A stretch of 64,000 nt of DNA from Pseudoalteromonas sp. MM1 (GTDB lineage: Bacteria > Pseudomonadota > Gammaproteobacteria > Enterobacterales > Alteromonadaceae), in assembly GCF_030296835.1 (NCBI RefSeq), contig NZ_AP027922.1, positions 2,790,001-2,854,000 of the forward strand, read 5' to 3'. The notes beneath the pieces were generated by a model. The model was not told the DNA's origin, did not search any database, and saw only the letters and a list, made by a program, of their open reading frames with translations. A program made the translations under genes and the position numbers. Positions 28,236-38,450 of this stretch are shown here, one piece after another (within the stretch, counting starts at the first letter, position 1; the number at the start of each line of letters is the position of its first letter).

Positions 28236-30713
28236 ATGGCTGACGACATACTGCTCAAACACGAAGACCTCGTAAATGAGCTAAAAACCTATTTAGGTAA
28301 CGCAAAGTTCGACCAAATTTTCAAATCTAAAACGGCCGGTTTAACTAAGCCTGAGCAATTTTTGATGAAAATGGAAATGTCGCGGCTTTCTCAGCCTGTT
28401 GCCCGCTTTGTTGACTTACGAGGCTTAGTAACTGGCCAAGTGCGCCCATATGAGCACAATGGTAAACAACACTTTATGGATGACACCGCCATAGAAGTAT
28501 TTGAAGCAGCCCTTAAACAACACGGCGGCTATACATTAGCGGTATACGAAGCGGTAATGAACACCGAAAACAACCATCGCGTACTACAAAAGCAAGCGCA
28601 AGAGCAAAGTGATACACAAGTTGAAAACGACACTCTAACTACCAGCGTAATAAAATTTGCCTCTTATGAAAGCCGCTCTGAGGAGCGAATGAACTACTCG
28701 ATTAAAGTTAAAATTGAGTACAACGATAAGAAAAACATTGCAGCTAGCACTTCAGATATTTCTTTAAGTGGCTGTAAAATTAAGCTTTCTACCCGCCAAG
28801 TTATTAAAAAAGGGCAACTTATTGCCATGCGTTTAGTCGGCCTTGAGCAAGACTTTGAGCTAGGCCTTAAAAATGGTATTCAATATGAAGTGGTCGCTGT
28901 TGAAAACATATCTCGTGAATATAATCATATCCGCCTAAAACGTACCTATATTGAAAACAATGAGAAGTTTGACGAATTTTTAGAAAGCTTTATCCATGGT
29001 AATAAACGCCGCTATAAAGTTAATTTAGATAACACCCTTGATGCTGTTGTCTCGAAGGGTTATGAGCAATATTATATTCCGCGCGTTACCTCCTTATACG
29101 TATTTTTAAGCAAAAAAGGCGAGCAAATAGTCCCAAGCTTGAGCCTGACAACTGAAAATAATATTTTTATTCAGCGCTATTTTACTGATGAAAGAAAAGT
29201 GCCCTGCTTATATAGCATTTTGAATAATCAACGTATTAGTCAAATGCTTAGCCAAGTAACCGCCGTAAAAGAAGAGTACCTATATACCTTTACACATGTA
29301 TCTGCAGGAAAAATTTATTATTACTCAGCCACTCGCACAGAGCTTAATAACAACCCCAAATTAAAAAATCTATTTTTAGGATTCGGCAGTCAAAAAGACA
29401 GCTGGCAATGTTTTAAGCTACAAGTTATGCCAAGCCACCCAGATGACTCGTTTATTCCGTTATCACTGCCTAATTCGGCGGGAAAAAACATTGAAAAACT
29501 AAATAAACCGCCATCGCCCCGCGTGTCAGGCCTTATAAAAGATGTGAAATACATTGCGGTTTTAACCGCCATTGGTAATAGCGAAGAACAAGCGCATTAT
29601 AAAAAATTACCGTTTGATAAAGCGATAGTTAACCAACTTAAGCATTTTGGCCATGCTAAACATAACAAACCGCCATATTTAGATATTGTTGCACTAGAGT
29701 ATGTAAACTTACGTTCTCACAAACGTTACTTATATAAAACACCCGCTTTAGTTACCTTTGAGGATAAGCAGTACCAGGCCCATTCTCGGGATTTTTCGGT
29801 TATGGGTTTACAGCTAGAATCATCCGTTCCGGTTAGCTTTAAAAAAGGCGATATTGTTTTACTGTCGTTCCCCGATTTACAAAAAATAACTAAAAAGCAT
29901 AATTTGAGTGAGCTTAAATACGAAGTAATGGCAATTAGTAAGTCCTTAACAACCATTAATTTAAAAGCCAATAGAGTGGCAGACTTACCGCATGCTGGGG
30001 TTAACTTTTTTACCCAATTAATTGAAAGTAATAAAGATAAACTAAAAGTATCTGAAGAGGCGCCTAAAATAGAAGGCCTTTCTACTGCACTTAGAAATAT
30101 GGTGACAAAAAGTGTTTGCCAATTCCCGCTTTATTTACATAAAGAAGCAAGCCACTTTATTTCAGGTGCCATAGGTTTTGGTTTATATGCCAGCCCTATC
30201 CACGTGATTTTACAAAATTTTGGCTTATTAAATAACAAAACAGATTTAAGCCATATATTAACGCAGCAACAAATTATTGATGTGATCACCCCAAGTATTA
30301 AAGACCGAAGTCGACAAGATCCGCCTTTACCATTTACTCTCGTGATTAACTTTGACCCTAAACAGGAGAGTATTGAAAAGGCCGTTACAAGCCAATGCGT
30401 TCTAGGCGAAAACTATTCAAGCTTTAGTGAGCAAATTAGCGCAGGCGTTAAATCTGAGCTGGTATTTGTTATGCGCTTGTACTTATCGCGAACGGGTCGC
30501 CCAGATACAGACTATCTATCAAACGAGCTTAAATATGTAAGCCAATACGCAATGCACAAAGCAAAAGACATAGAAGAAGCACTATGGGCAGTATCTGGAG
30601 TAGGTGATATTGTAGATATAACCGACGAAGCGCTTAGCCATTTAGAGTTAGATCAAAAGCAGGTCGCTCAAATGGGCCGTAGAAAACTGCTGTGGTTAAA
30701 CCGCTTGCGCTAA
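28236..30713 (+). CDS. Large protein with two PilZ domains
   Basis: The 825-residue protein has no signal peptide and no membrane helix. A first PilZ domain near residues 145-240 has the c-di-GMP motif parts RSEER and DISLSGCKI. A second near residues 490-570 has RSHKR and RDFSVMGLQLE. Both RxxxR and DxSxxG elements are present, so both could bind c-di-GMP. The N-terminal 140 residues and the C-terminal 200 residues are not recognised. Proteins of this size and layout beside radA or serB occur in Alteromonadales and Shewanella; their role is unknown. The ATG has only a weak ribosome site. Confidence 0.8.
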   Translation: MADDILLKHEDLVNELKTYLGNAKFDQIFKSKTAGLTKPEQFLMKMEMSRLSQPVARFVDLRGLVTGQVRPYEHNGKQHFMDDTAIEVFEAALKQHGGYTLAVYEAVMNTENNHRVLQKQAQEQSDTQVENDTLTTSVIKFASYESRSEERMNYSIKVKIEYNDKKNIAASTSDISLSGCKIKLSTRQVIKKGQLIAMRLVGLEQDFELGLKNGIQYEVVAVENISREYNHIRLKRTYIENNEKFDEFLESFIHGNKRRYKVNLDNTLDAVVSKGYEQYYIPRVTSLYVFLSKKGEQIVPSLSLTTENNIFIQRYFTDERKVPCLYSILNNQRISQMLSQVTAVKEEYLYTFTHVSAGKIYYYSATRTELNNNPKLKNLFLGFGSQKDSWQCFKLQVMPSHPDDSFIPLSLPNSAGKNIEKLNKPPSPRVSGLIKDVKYIAVLTAIGNSEEQAHYKKLPFDKAIVNQLKHFGHAKHNKPPYLDIVALEYVNLRSHKRYLYKTPALVTFEDKQYQAHSRDFSVMGLQLESSVPVSFKKGDIVLLSFPDLQKITKKHNLSELKYEVMAISKSLTTINLKANRVADLPHAGVNFFTQLIESNKDKLKVSEEAPKIEGLSTALRNMVTKSVCQFPLYLHKEASHFISGAIGFGLYASPIHVILQNFGLLNNKTDLSHILTQQQIIDVITPSIKDRSRQDPPLPFTLVINFDPKQESIEKAVTSQCVLGENYSSFSEQISAGVKSELVFVMRLYLSRTGRPDTDYLSNELKYVSQYAMHKAKDIEEALWAVSGVGDIVDITDEALSHLELDQKQVAQMGRRKLLWLNRLR

Positions 30714-30721
30714 GCGGCTTA

Positions 30722-30813
30722 ATACCAATCGACTTAGAAACTTAACCTCTTTAGCGTGCTAAATATAGCGTTAAAGGCACTATAAATGCCTAATAACTAA
30801 ACACGATTGGTAT
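30722..30813. repeat. Inverted-repeat element, shorter copy
   Basis: ATACCAATC (30722-30730) and GATTGGTAT (30805-30813) are perfect 9-bp terminal inverted repeats enclosing about 74 bases of non-coding DNA. The same ATACCAAT/ATTGGTAT ends occur on the adjoining element at 30815-30976, so the two are related short mobile or palindromic repeats. Confidence 0.65.
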
Positions 30814-30814
30814 A

Positions 30815-30976
30815 ATACCAATCCGCAATAATACTTAATCATTTTTAGGGGCTAAACGTGTCGCTATCTGCGTTAAAAAATTCTCATTTAGAATAACTAA
30901 ATAGCGAATTTTTTGCCTTGCTATCAACACGTTTTTCCATCCTCAAAATAGATCACTTGATTATGCGAATTGGTAT
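30815..30976. repeat. Long imperfect palindrome, MITE-like element
   Basis: The 162-base unit begins ATACCAATCCGC and ends GCGAATTGGTAT. Its two halves are inverted over most of their length: for example AAACGTGTCGCTATCTGCG on the left against CTTGCTATCAACACGTTT on the right, and AAAAAATTCTC against GCGAATTTTTT at the centre. It has no coding frame. The structure is that of a short non-autonomous inverted-repeat element placed between two genes. Confidence 0.75.
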
Positions 30977-31002
30977 AACTTATTTTAGCGGATATTCTCA
31001 GG

Positions 31003-32019
31003 TTACTTTTTTAAAGGAATTGCCAACATATACAGCAATTGCAATAAAGAACCCTGACATATAGCGGCTTGAGCCTGCTCCACCACCTTTGGCTTACCAT
31101 GTACAGCAACACCTAACCCTGCTTTTTCCATCATTAGCAAATCGTTTGCGCCATCGCCAATGGCTACCGTTTGCGTATTTTCTAAGCCCAACTTTTGTTG
31201 CAGCGTTTCTAAAATAACCGCTTTTTGCTGCGCATCAACAATAGTACCAGAGACCTTACCGGTGAGCTTATCGTTTGCAAATTCAAGTACATTAGCATGT
31301 ACTTCATCTAAGTTAATAAGCTGTTGCACACGCTCTGCAAAAGGAACAAAACCGCCTGATGCGATGGCTAGATACCAGTGATGCTGTTTTAATATTTGGC
31401 ATAACGCTTTAATACCTGGCATTAATGGCAAAGTACTTTTTAAGCCGTCTATTAAGCTTTGCTCTATACCTGCTAACTTTGCAACACGCTGATTTAAACT
31501 TTCGCTAAAATCTAGTTTGCCCGCCATTGCGAGTGCGGTCACAGAGGCCACATCGTCATAAACATCAGCTAAACGCGCAATTTCGTCTATGCACTCTATG
31601 GTGATGGCGGTGGAGTCCATATCCATAACCAATAAGCCTGGTTTATATAAGTTTGGCGGCGTAATGACTTGTACTAGCTGAAAATCAAGCGTGCTTGCAA
31701 ACTCCCCTAGCGCAAGCGGATTAATTTTTGTCTCAGCTTCAGGGCTATAAAAACACAAAGCTGGTGCTAAGCCTAAGTCAGGCTGATACTGGCATACAGC
31801 GGTTACATTAAGTTCGTGCTCTTTTAAAAACTTGATAATACTGGTTACATGCGTTAGTTCAAAATCACCGGCAAACGCAATACTAAATATCCCAACGGTT
31901 TTATCTGGTAGTGTTTGAGCGGGAATAAAATGCCCATCATTGTAATCAAACCATGTGTTTAGCGTTAAAGAGTGTAATGCTTGCTCAGCAGCTGGCTGTG
32001 CCATGTTCATTTGCGACAT
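31003..32019 (-). CDS. serB: Phosphoserine phosphatase
   Basis: SerB performs the last step of serine synthesis. The 338-residue protein has an N-terminal ACT-like regulatory region (VGIFSIAFAGDFELTHVTSI) and the HAD core: motif I MDMDSTAITIECIDEIA with the nucleophile Asp, IASGGFVPFAERVQ, and GDGANDLLMMEKAGLGVA. The ATG at 32019 has GGAG upstream; the 15-codon extension is rejected. It diverges from the ytjB homologue exactly as in E. coli. Confidence 0.95.
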   Translation of the reverse strand: MSQMNMAQPAAEQALHSLTLNTWFDYNDGHFIPAQTLPDKTVGIFSIAFAGDFELTHVTSIIKFLKEHELNVTAVCQYQPDLGLAPALCFYSPEAETKINPLALGEFASTLDFQLVQVITPPNLYKPGLLVMDMDSTAITIECIDEIARLADVYDDVASVTALAMAGKLDFSESLNQRVAKLAGIEQSLIDGLKSTLPLMPGIKALCQILKQHHWYLAIASGGFVPFAERVQQLINLDEVHANVLEFANDKLTGKVSGTIVDAQQKAVILETLQQKLGLENTQTVAIGDGANDLLMMEKAGLGVAVHGKPKVVEQAQAAICQGSLLQLLYMLAIPLKK

Positions 32020-32170
32020 GGGTTCTCCGTGTTTGTTATTTATTTTTCTAATTTTGCGTATCAATTAGGGGATTCATAACGCTAAATTCGCCATTGAGGT
32101 AGATTTAAGGTTATAGTTAGTATAGTTGTAACATCAAATCAAAATGCTGTCAGTAGCATATACGGTGACT

Positions 32171-32791
32171 ATGAAAAATAACCATATAAAAAGCCCTTTA
32201 TCTGCATCACAAAGAAAGCGAATTATTCGCTTATTATTGGCTGCGGGCTGTTTTGTATTACTGAGCTTTGTAGGTGTTAACAGTAGCTTTGAAAGCCACC
32301 AACTACTTTATAATAGTGCCGATAATACTGCCAAAAGCTTAGCCCGATTTATGGCACTTAATGCTAAAGAGCCATTGCTTGCTAAAAACAAACCACAACT
32401 TAATGCGTTGTGTAACGATATAAGTAAAGACGAGTTTGTACTTTCAGCCACAATATACGATCAGCAAGGTGTGCTTATAGCCAGCAGTGATCATTGGCAG
32501 TCGCATCATGTATATGGCCAATTACCAGAGTCGACCCCTGGTATAAGTAAACTAAAAACCCCGTTTGTCGAGCCTGTTGTAAGTGATATAGACAAGCCTC
32601 TTGGTTTTGTCTCTATTACCTATTTAACCCGTGCGGCGATATCAGACAGCCACAATCATTTTCATGATTTAGGCAGGCAAGTTTTGTTAATGCTAGTTAT
32701 TGCGTGTATTTTTACTTGGCAGCTAGGACGTGCACTAAAGCGCTGGCAGGTAAACCGTTATATGCAAAAAACCTCAGAGCAAGAGTCGTAA
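32171..32791 (+). CDS. YtjB/SMP family membrane protein
   Basis: The 206-residue protein has an N-terminal helix (LLLAAGCFVLLSFVGV), a periplasmic domain of about 110 residues (ATIYDQQGVLIASSDHW and VEPVVSDIDKPLGFVSITYL) and a second helix near the C-terminus (VLLMLVIACIFTWQLGRAL). This order, the LGF/LGY segment and the divergent position from serB match E. coli YtjB (SMP family). The function is unknown. The ATG at 32171 has GGTGA nearby; an ATG nine codons upstream is possible. Its 3' end overlaps the convergent tatD-type gene by 34 bases. Confidence 0.8.
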   Translation: MKNNHIKSPLSASQRKRIIRLLLAAGCFVLLSFVGVNSSFESHQLLYNSADNTAKSLARFMALNAKEPLLAKNKPQLNALCNDISKDEFVLSATIYDQQGVLIASSDHWQSHHVYGQLPESTPGISKLKTPFVEPVVSDIDKPLGFVSITYLTRAAISDSHNHFHDLGRQVLLMLVIACIFTWQLGRALKRWQVNRYMQKTSEQES

Positions 32792-33525
32792 AGCTGCTTA
32801 GCAAGCGCCTCTTTATCGCTACATTGTTTTAAACTACATACTACGTTAAACACATTTGGAATGTGTAGTGGCGTATTAATTTCACCTTGGTGACCGCTAA
32901 GTGGCATTGAGGGCGAGTCGGTTTCGAGCACTAAGTGTTGTGGCTCAATTTGAGCAATGACATTACGGGTTTTAGCTGCTCGCTCGTACGTTATAACCCC
33001 ACCTACCCCTAATTTAAAACCTTGTTTAATGTAATAGTGTGCTTGCTGGAGTGATCCCGAAAACGCATGTATCACCCCACCATATTTTGGCTTACAACGT
33101 TTGAACGATTGCGCAATTAAGTCATGGCTTTGCCTGTGGTGCACAATAAGCGGTAAATTTAGCTCATTAGCAATCGTTATTTGCTGCTCAAATAACCGCG
33201 TTTGTTTTGCAAGGTTTTCAATACTTCTATCGAGCCCACACTCACCTATTGCCACCAGCTGGTTAATATTTGCTTTTGCAAAATCAAAAAGCTGCGCTAA
33301 GTGAAGTTCTTTATGATCATCTAAAAAGTAAGGGTGGAGCCCTGCAGCTATATGCACTTGTGGGTATTCGCTTTTAAACGCAATTAGCTGCTTAGATTGC
33401 GCCAAGCTAATGCCTGGCACTATAAAGCGCTCAACGCCCTTTGCCACACATTCTTTTATAAGTGATTCACGCTCTGCGTCAAACTCATTAAAATCAAGAT
33501 GGCAATGGGAGTCTATAAACTTCAC
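32758..33525 (-). CDS. TatD family metal-dependent hydrolase (YjjV-like)
   Basis: A 255-residue TIM-barrel hydrolase with the metal motif FIDSHCHLDF, GLHPYFLDD, the carboxylate IGECGLDR, LPLIVHHRQSHD, GGVIHAFSGS and LVLETDSPSMP. The order of these motifs and the short QHLVLETDSPS block place it nearer YjjV than TatD itself. A DNase or D-aminoacyl-tRNA deacylase role is possible for the family. It is 12 bases after pdxH on the same strand. Confidence 0.88.
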   Translation of the reverse strand: MKFIDSHCHLDFNEFDAERESLIKECVAKGVERFIVPGISLAQSKQLIAFKSEYPQVHIAAGLHPYFLDDHKELHLAQLFDFAKANINQLVAIGECGLDRSIENLAKQTRLFEQQITIANELNLPLIVHHRQSHDLIAQSFKRCKPKYGGVIHAFSGSLQQAHYYIKQGFKLGVGGVITYERAAKTRNVIAQIEPQHLVLETDSPSMPLSGHQGEINTPLHIPNVFNVVCSLKQCSDKEALAKQLYDSCSEVFCI

Positions 33526-33537
33526 AAGCGTAGCTTC

Positions 33538-34176
33538 TTAAGGGTTTAAACGTGTCACTTGCCAGCTATTATCGTCTTGGCGCTGGTACATAAAGCGGTC
33601 ATGTAAACGGTGTGCGCCACCTTGCCAAAACTCTATTTTTGTAGGTACTACGCAATAGCCGCCCCAAAAGTCAGGCAATGGGATTTCACCATTGGCAAAT
33701 TTACTCTTCATATTGGCAAAGGTTTCCATAAGTACTTTTCGCGACGACACGGGCCTGCTTTGCGCTGAAGCCCAGGCCGCTAATTGGCTTTCTTTAGGAC
33801 GCGATAGGAAATATTTAGCCACTGCTGCTGTAGGTAGTGGCTTAGCCTCGCCGTACACAATCACTTGGCGCTCCATATGGTGCCACGGAAAATGCAACGA
33901 TATTTTATTATTACCTTTTAGCTCTTGTGCTTTACGAGAGCCGGTATTAGTAAAAAATACAAACCCGTTATCATCTAAATGCTTTAACAGCACAATACGC
34001 TGTGAAGGTTGCCCTGTTTCATCAACTGTTGCTACAACCATCGCCGTTGGGTCTGGAATATTACTGCCCACAGCATGCTCAAGCCACGTTTCAAATTGTT
34101 TGAATGGATCATCTTGCAAGTTATCTTCGCTTAGCGCGTCTTGCAGGTATTCACGGCGGATATCTTCGAGTTTCAT
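33538..34176 (-). CDS. pdxH: Pyridoxine/pyridoxamine 5'-phosphate oxidase
   Basis: PdxH oxidises PNP and PMP to the cofactor PLP using FMN. The 212-residue protein has [12 protein letters not shown], the FMN-binding [20 protein letters not shown] and [23 protein letters not shown], and the C-terminal [12 protein letters not shown] motif. The ATG at 34176 is preceded by AAGGA eight bases away. A 7-bp tandem repeat begins only 19 bases upstream, inside the expected leader or promoter, which might affect expression. Confidence 0.95.
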   Translation of the reverse strand: MKLEDIRREYLQDALSEDNLQDDPFKQFETWLEHAVGSNIPDPTAMVVATVDETGQPSQRIVLLKHLDDNGFVFFTNTGSRKAQELKGNNKISLHFPWHHMERQVIVYGEAKPLPTAAVAKYFLSRPKESQLAAWASAQSRPVSSRKVLMETFANMKSKFANGEIPLPDFWGGYCVVPTKIEFWQGGAHRLHDRFMYQRQDDNSWQVTRLNP

Positions 34177-34194
34177 AAACAAATCCTTCTAAAG

Positions 34195-34255
34195 AGCTAT
34201 CAGCTATCAGCTATCAGCTATCAGCTATCAGCTATCAGCTATCAGCTATCAGCTA
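34195..34255. repeat. Heptanucleotide tandem repeat, about 8.7 copies
   Basis: The unit AGCTATC is repeated eight times without change from 34195 to 34250, followed by a partial AGCTA. The tract lies just upstream of pdxH. Such perfect short tandem repeats change copy number by slipped-strand mispairing, and here a change of one unit would move promoter elements by seven bases. Confidence 0.97.
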
Positions 34256-34320
34256 CAAAATTGATGCACCTATAGGAGACGTCAAGTATAAACACCTAAC
34301 ATTATCTGCAAGTGTAGAAG

Positions 34321-34530
34321 TGCTAGCAAGGCGGTAGAACTATTTATGCCAAGGAGCATACAATAAGTATGTGACTTAGGCTAAAAAAGCACGACAACGC
34401 AGTCAAAGCGAACTACACGCAGCAGACGTTCACCTAAGTAGTTTAGCCTAAGACAAGGCGTCTAATCCGGCTTATCCCTATGAGCATACGGTTTGTATGT
34501 GATTAGGGTAAGTCAGATTAGATAACGCAG
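34321..34530. repeat. Hairpin-rich duplicated intergenic repeat
   Basis: Two related half-units begin CAAGGCG (34327 and 34454) and end AACGCAG (34402 and 34530). Each contains a stem around GCATAC...GTATGTGA: hairpin 1 at 34348-34381 (GCC-AAG...CTTAGGC) and hairpin 2 at 34471-34512 (CTTATCCCTA...TTAGGGTAAG). An 11-bp perfect inverted repeat, CTTAGGCTAAA (34375-34385) and TTTAGCCTAAG (34442-34452), joins them. It has no coding frame and looks like a dispersed REP-like element. Confidence 0.8.
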
Positions 34531-34554
34531 TATTAGGTTAAAATACGACGGTGA

Positions 34555-36297
34555 TTACATTTGCTCCATGACTTCAATGCCAAGTAAGTCCAATCCAGTT
34601 TTCAGCGTATCTGCCACTAAATTACACAACACTAAACGGCTGTCACGCACGCTTGGCTCTACGCCTTCTTTAAGTACTGGGCAGGCTTCGTAGAATGTCA
34701 TGTATAAGCTAGCTAGTTCGTATAAGTAGCTACATAATACGTGTGGGGTAGCCTCAGAGATCATTAAATCAAGCACTTCTTCAAGCTGTAGCAGTTTAAG
34801 CGCTAGCGCTTTTTCTTGTGGCTCTGTAATAGCTACATCAGCATTTAGCGTAGCGGCATCTACACCTGATTTACGGAAAATACTACGCACACGCGTATAA
34901 GCATATTGTAGGTAAGGTGCTGTAGCGCCTTCAAAGCTTAACATGGTGTCCCAGTTGAATATGTAATCGCTGGTACGATGCTTAGACAGATCAGCATATT
35001 TAACGGCGCCAATACCTACTTTACGCGCAATTTCACTGCGCTCATGCTCAGATAAGTCTGATTCACGCTCTGCTAATTTTGCTGCTGCACGGCTAATCGA
35101 CTCTTCAAGTAAATCAGCAAGTTTAACAGTGCCACCGGTACGGGTTTTAAATGGTTTACCATCGGCGCCCATCATGGTGCCAAATGGGCAAAACTCATAG
35201 CTTGTTTCATCGCGTAAAAGGCCTGCTTTACGTGCGGTAAGCTCTACTTGGTTAAAGTGAAGGCTTTGGCGTGCATCAACAAATATTAAAATACGCTCAG
35301 CGCCTAAGGTATTTGAGCGATAGTTACACGCGGCTAAATCGGTGGTTGCATATAAAAAGCCGCCGCCAGATTTTTGCACGATAAACGCCGATGGCTCGCC
35401 ATCTTTATTGGCAAGTTCATCTAAAAACACCACTTGTGCGCCTTGCGACTCCACAGCTATGTTTTTATCTTTTAATAGGCTAATAATATCGTTAAGCTCA
35501 CTGTTGTAAGCACTTTCAGCCATAATATCGTCTTGAGTAAGCGTTACATTTAGACGTTTGTAAACCTCTTCAGAGTGCTTAACAGAGGTTGCTATAAATA
35601 ATTTCCATAGTTTTTCACAGTGCGCGTCGCCGCCTTGTAGTTTAACAACGTAATCACGGGCTTTATCGGCAAAGCCTTCTTCATCGTCAAAACGTTTTTT
35701 AGCATCGCGGTAAAACGTTTCTAAATCAGCAAGCGCTACCGACTCTAAGTCTACGCCTTGGCTAATTTGATCTTCTAAATGCGCAATTAGCATACCAAAC
35801 TGTGTGCCCCAATCGCCCATGTGGTTTTGACGAATGACTTTATCGCCTCTAAATTCAAGCGCACGTACAATGGCATCACCAATAATGGTTGAACGCAAAT
35901 GGCCTACGTGCATTTCTTTTGCAAGGTTAGGCGATGAGTAATCTACCACAACAGTTTGCGGTTCAGCGTGCTCGTTTACAGCCAGTTTTGCATCGCTGTT
36001 TGCTGCTTTTACACTGTTGGCCAAAAACTCAGGCTTTAAATGAATATTAATAAAACCTGGGCCGGCAATTTCTGTTTTTTCAGCAATCTCGGTTACATCT
36101 AGGTTATCAATAATTTTTTGTGCAAGCTCGCGTGGGTTGCTTTTCATTTTTTTAGCGGCGCCCATTGCACCATTAATTTGGTAATCACCAAATTGTGGAC
36201 GTGTGCTTTGTGTAACTGCTGGGTTTGTGTCTTCAGGTAAGCCTGCTGCAGTCATGGCGGCAATGGCTTTTTCTACTAAGATAGTACGAATGTTCAT
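34555..36297 (-). CDS. argS: Arginyl-tRNA synthetase
   Basis: ArgS is a class I aminoacyl-tRNA synthetase. The 580-residue protein has the N-terminal additional domain ([19 protein letters not shown]), the HIGH-equivalent [16 protein letters not shown], the [11 protein letters not shown] block, the KMSKS-region substitute [15 protein letters not shown] and the C-terminal anticodon-binding helices with the end [10 protein letters not shown]. The start [11 protein letters not shown] is the only good one. It follows prfC at 62 bases and has the repeat region downstream. Confidence 0.97.
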   Translation of the reverse strand: MNIRTILVEKAIAAMTAAGLPEDTNPAVTQSTRPQFGDYQINGAMGAAKKMKSNPRELAQKIIDNLDVTEIAEKTEIAGPGFINIHLKPEFLANSVKAANSDAKLAVNEHAEPQTVVVDYSSPNLAKEMHVGHLRSTIIGDAIVRALEFRGDKVIRQNHMGDWGTQFGMLIAHLEDQISQGVDLESVALADLETFYRDAKKRFDDEEGFADKARDYVVKLQGGDAHCEKLWKLFIATSVKHSEEVYKRLNVTLTQDDIMAESAYNSELNDIISLLKDKNIAVESQGAQVVFLDELANKDGEPSAFIVQKSGGGFLYATTDLAACNYRSNTLGAERILIFVDARQSLHFNQVELTARKAGLLRDETSYEFCPFGTMMGADGKPFKTRTGGTVKLADLLEESISRAAAKLAERESDLSEHERSEIARKVGIGAVKYADLSKHRTSDYIFNWDTMLSFEGATAPYLQYAYTRVRSIFRKSGVDAATLNADVAITEPQEKALALKLLQLEEVLDLMISEATPHVLCSYLYELASLYMTFYEACPVLKEGVEPSVRDSRLVLCNLVADTLKTGLDLLGIEVMEQM

Positions 36298-36359
36298 TAT
36301 ATTATTTACCTTTGTAAGCCCGCTAAAGCAGGCTTTCAGTTAACTTTAGTCAGTCAATT

Positions 36360-37949
36360 CTAGTTTTCGCGCGTATGGCTAAATGTTACGTCTGGGTAAC
36401 GCTCTACCGATAGATTAAGGTTTACACGGCTCGGCGCTATGTAAGTTAAGTTATCGCCACCATCGAGTGCTAGGTTGCTTTCGCACTTGCGTTTAAACTC
36501 TTCAAACTTTTTAACATCATCACAGTGTACCCAACGCGCAGTATTTACGTTTACGCCTTCATAAATAGCATCTACGTTGTACTCTGCTTTTAAACGCGCT
36601 ACCACTACGTCAAACTGAAGCACACCTACCGCGCCCACAATCAAATCGTTATTAATAAGTGGTCTAAATACCTGAACTGCGCCCTCTTCAGATAGCTGTA
36701 CTAAGCCCTTTAATAACTGCTTTTGTTTAAGCGGATCTTTTAATCGAATACGACGAAATAGCTCAGGGGCAAAGTTAGGAATACCACTAAATTTTAGCTT
36801 TTCGCCTTGCGTAAAGGTATCACCAATTTGAATCGTGCCGTGGTTGTGTAAACCAATAATGTCGCCCGCGAATGCATCTGCTGCGCGCTCACGATCGCCT
36901 GCCATAAAGGTTACCGCATCAGAAATACTTATTTGTTTACCAATACGCACATGGTTCATTTTCATGCCTTGGCTGTATTTACCCGATACAATACGCATAA
37001 AGGCAATACGGTCACGGTGTTTAGGGTCCATATTGGCCTGAATTTTAAACACAAAACCAGTAAAGTTTTCTTCTGTTGCAACAACTTGGCGATCATCTGT
37101 TTCGCGTGGCAATGGCGTTGGTGCCCACTGCGTTAAACCATCAAGCACATGGTCTACACCAAAGTTACCAAGGGCTGTACCAAAGTACACGGGCGAAAGC
37201 TCACCCGCTAAAAACAGCTCAAGATCAAACTCGTTAGAGGCACCTATTACTAGCTCTAGTTCTTCACGTAATTGTTCAGCGAGCTCTTCACCAATGGCAG
37301 TATCAAGCTCTGGGTTGTCAAGGCCTTTAACTGTACGTACTTCTTGAATAGTATGACCTTGTCCTGTTTTATATAAAACCGCCTCGTCATTATGAATGTG
37401 GTAAACACCTTTAAACTCTTTACCACAACCAATTGGCCACGTAATAGGCGCACAAGCAATATTTAGCTCTGTTTCTACTTCATCAAGTAGCTCCATTGGG
37501 TCACGAATATCACGGTCACACTTATTCATAAAGGTAACAATTGGCGTGGTTCGTAGGCGCGTAACTTCCATTAGTTTACGGGTACGGTCTTCTACACCTT
37601 TTGCGGCATCAATAACCATTAAACACGAGTCTACCGCGGTCAATGTACGGTAAGTATCTTCTGAGAAGTCTTCGTGTCCAGGGGTATCAAGTAAATTAAC
37701 TAGCGCATTGTTATATGGAAACTGCATTACAGAAGTAGTAACCGATATACCACGCTCTTTTTCCATTTCCATCCAATCAGACTTCGCATGCTGATTAGAG
37801 CCACGGCCTTTTACAGTACCGGCTTTTTGAATCGCTTGTCCGAACAAAAGTACTTTTTCGGTGATGGTTGTTTTACCAGCATCCGGGTGCGATATAATTG
37901 CAAAAGTCCTTCGCTTGCTAATTTCGTTGATAATATTCTGGTCTGCCAT
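36360..37949 (-). CDS. prfC: Peptide chain release factor 3
   Basis: RF3 is the GTPase that recycles RF1 and RF2 after termination. The 529-residue protein has the G1 motif [13 protein letters not shown], the switch region [25 protein letters not shown]3 [16 protein letters not shown] and G4 MNKCDRD, followed by domains 2 and 3 with the C-terminal [18 protein letters not shown]. Length and motifs match E. coli PrfC (529). Confidence 0.97.
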   Translation of the reverse strand: MADQNIINEISKRRTFAIISHPDAGKTTITEKVLLFGQAIQKAGTVKGRGSNQHAKSDWMEMEKERGISVTTSVMQFPYNNALVNLLDTPGHEDFSEDTYRTLTAVDSCLMVIDAAKGVEDRTRKLMEVTRLRTTPIVTFMNKCDRDIRDPMELLDEVETELNIACAPITWPIGCGKEFKGVYHIHNDEAVLYKTGQGHTIQEVRTVKGLDNPELDTAIGEELAEQLREELELVIGASNEFDLELFLAGELSPVYFGTALGNFGVDHVLDGLTQWAPTPLPRETDDRQVVATEENFTGFVFKIQANMDPKHRDRIAFMRIVSGKYSQGMKMNHVRIGKQISISDAVTFMAGDRERAADAFAGDIIGLHNHGTIQIGDTFTQGEKLKFSGIPNFAPELFRRIRLKDPLKQKQLLKGLVQLSEEGAVQVFRPLINNDLIVGAVGVLQFDVVVARLKAEYNVDAIYEGVNVNTARWVHCDDVKKFEEFKRKCESNLALDGGDNLTYIAPSRVNLNLSVERYPDVTFSHTREN

Positions 37950-38450
37950 TAATAAGTTCTTTTAGTTTGATGCCAAGTTACATGCATAACATTAAGTGTA
38001 TGCAAGGCAACCCGTTAAGTTGATCGTTATTAACTGGGCCTTGAGCAATTTAGTGTGAATAAATTGACAACAATTAACGCCATATAGCTAATTTTTTAAT
38101 AGTGGCAATTGTAACAGGAGTCGGTATAAAAGTGTGCTATCTAACTTAAAAATATCTTGGCTCTGTCTATTTACTATTTTAGGGGGCCAGCTAACTCTAA
38201 TTTAATTGGTAGATACATTAGGTTTTAATAATGATGTTTTCACTTCAAGTACATAAATAGGGTAACTTTTAAACCTTTACAGGTAACTTAAAGTGTCAAG
38301 AATATAAAAGCCTCCTTAGCAATAGCTTATTAACACCCCATAGATTTAAATGTCATATTTTCACCCTAAATTAACGCTAATCGGCCTCTGCTTCTTGAGA
38401 ATTAAATCTGTAACGCATATCATTGATAGATTGCACGGAGGATAAGTAGT
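37950..38450. other. Divergent prfC/hybrid kinase intergenic region
   Basis: This 501-base AT-rich gap holds no gene I can support. Only the ribosome site GGAGGA at 38437-38442 for the kinase is clear. No tandem repeat or strong hairpin was seen. Confidence 0.45.

Noticed and set aside
34195..34255. Heptamer array considered as a CRISPR array
   Set aside because: The units are 7 bases with no spacers, so it is a simple tandem repeat.
34277..34285. GAGACGTCA near pdxH as a MetJ site
   Set aside because: Only a partial met box with no tandem neighbour and no methionine gene beside it.
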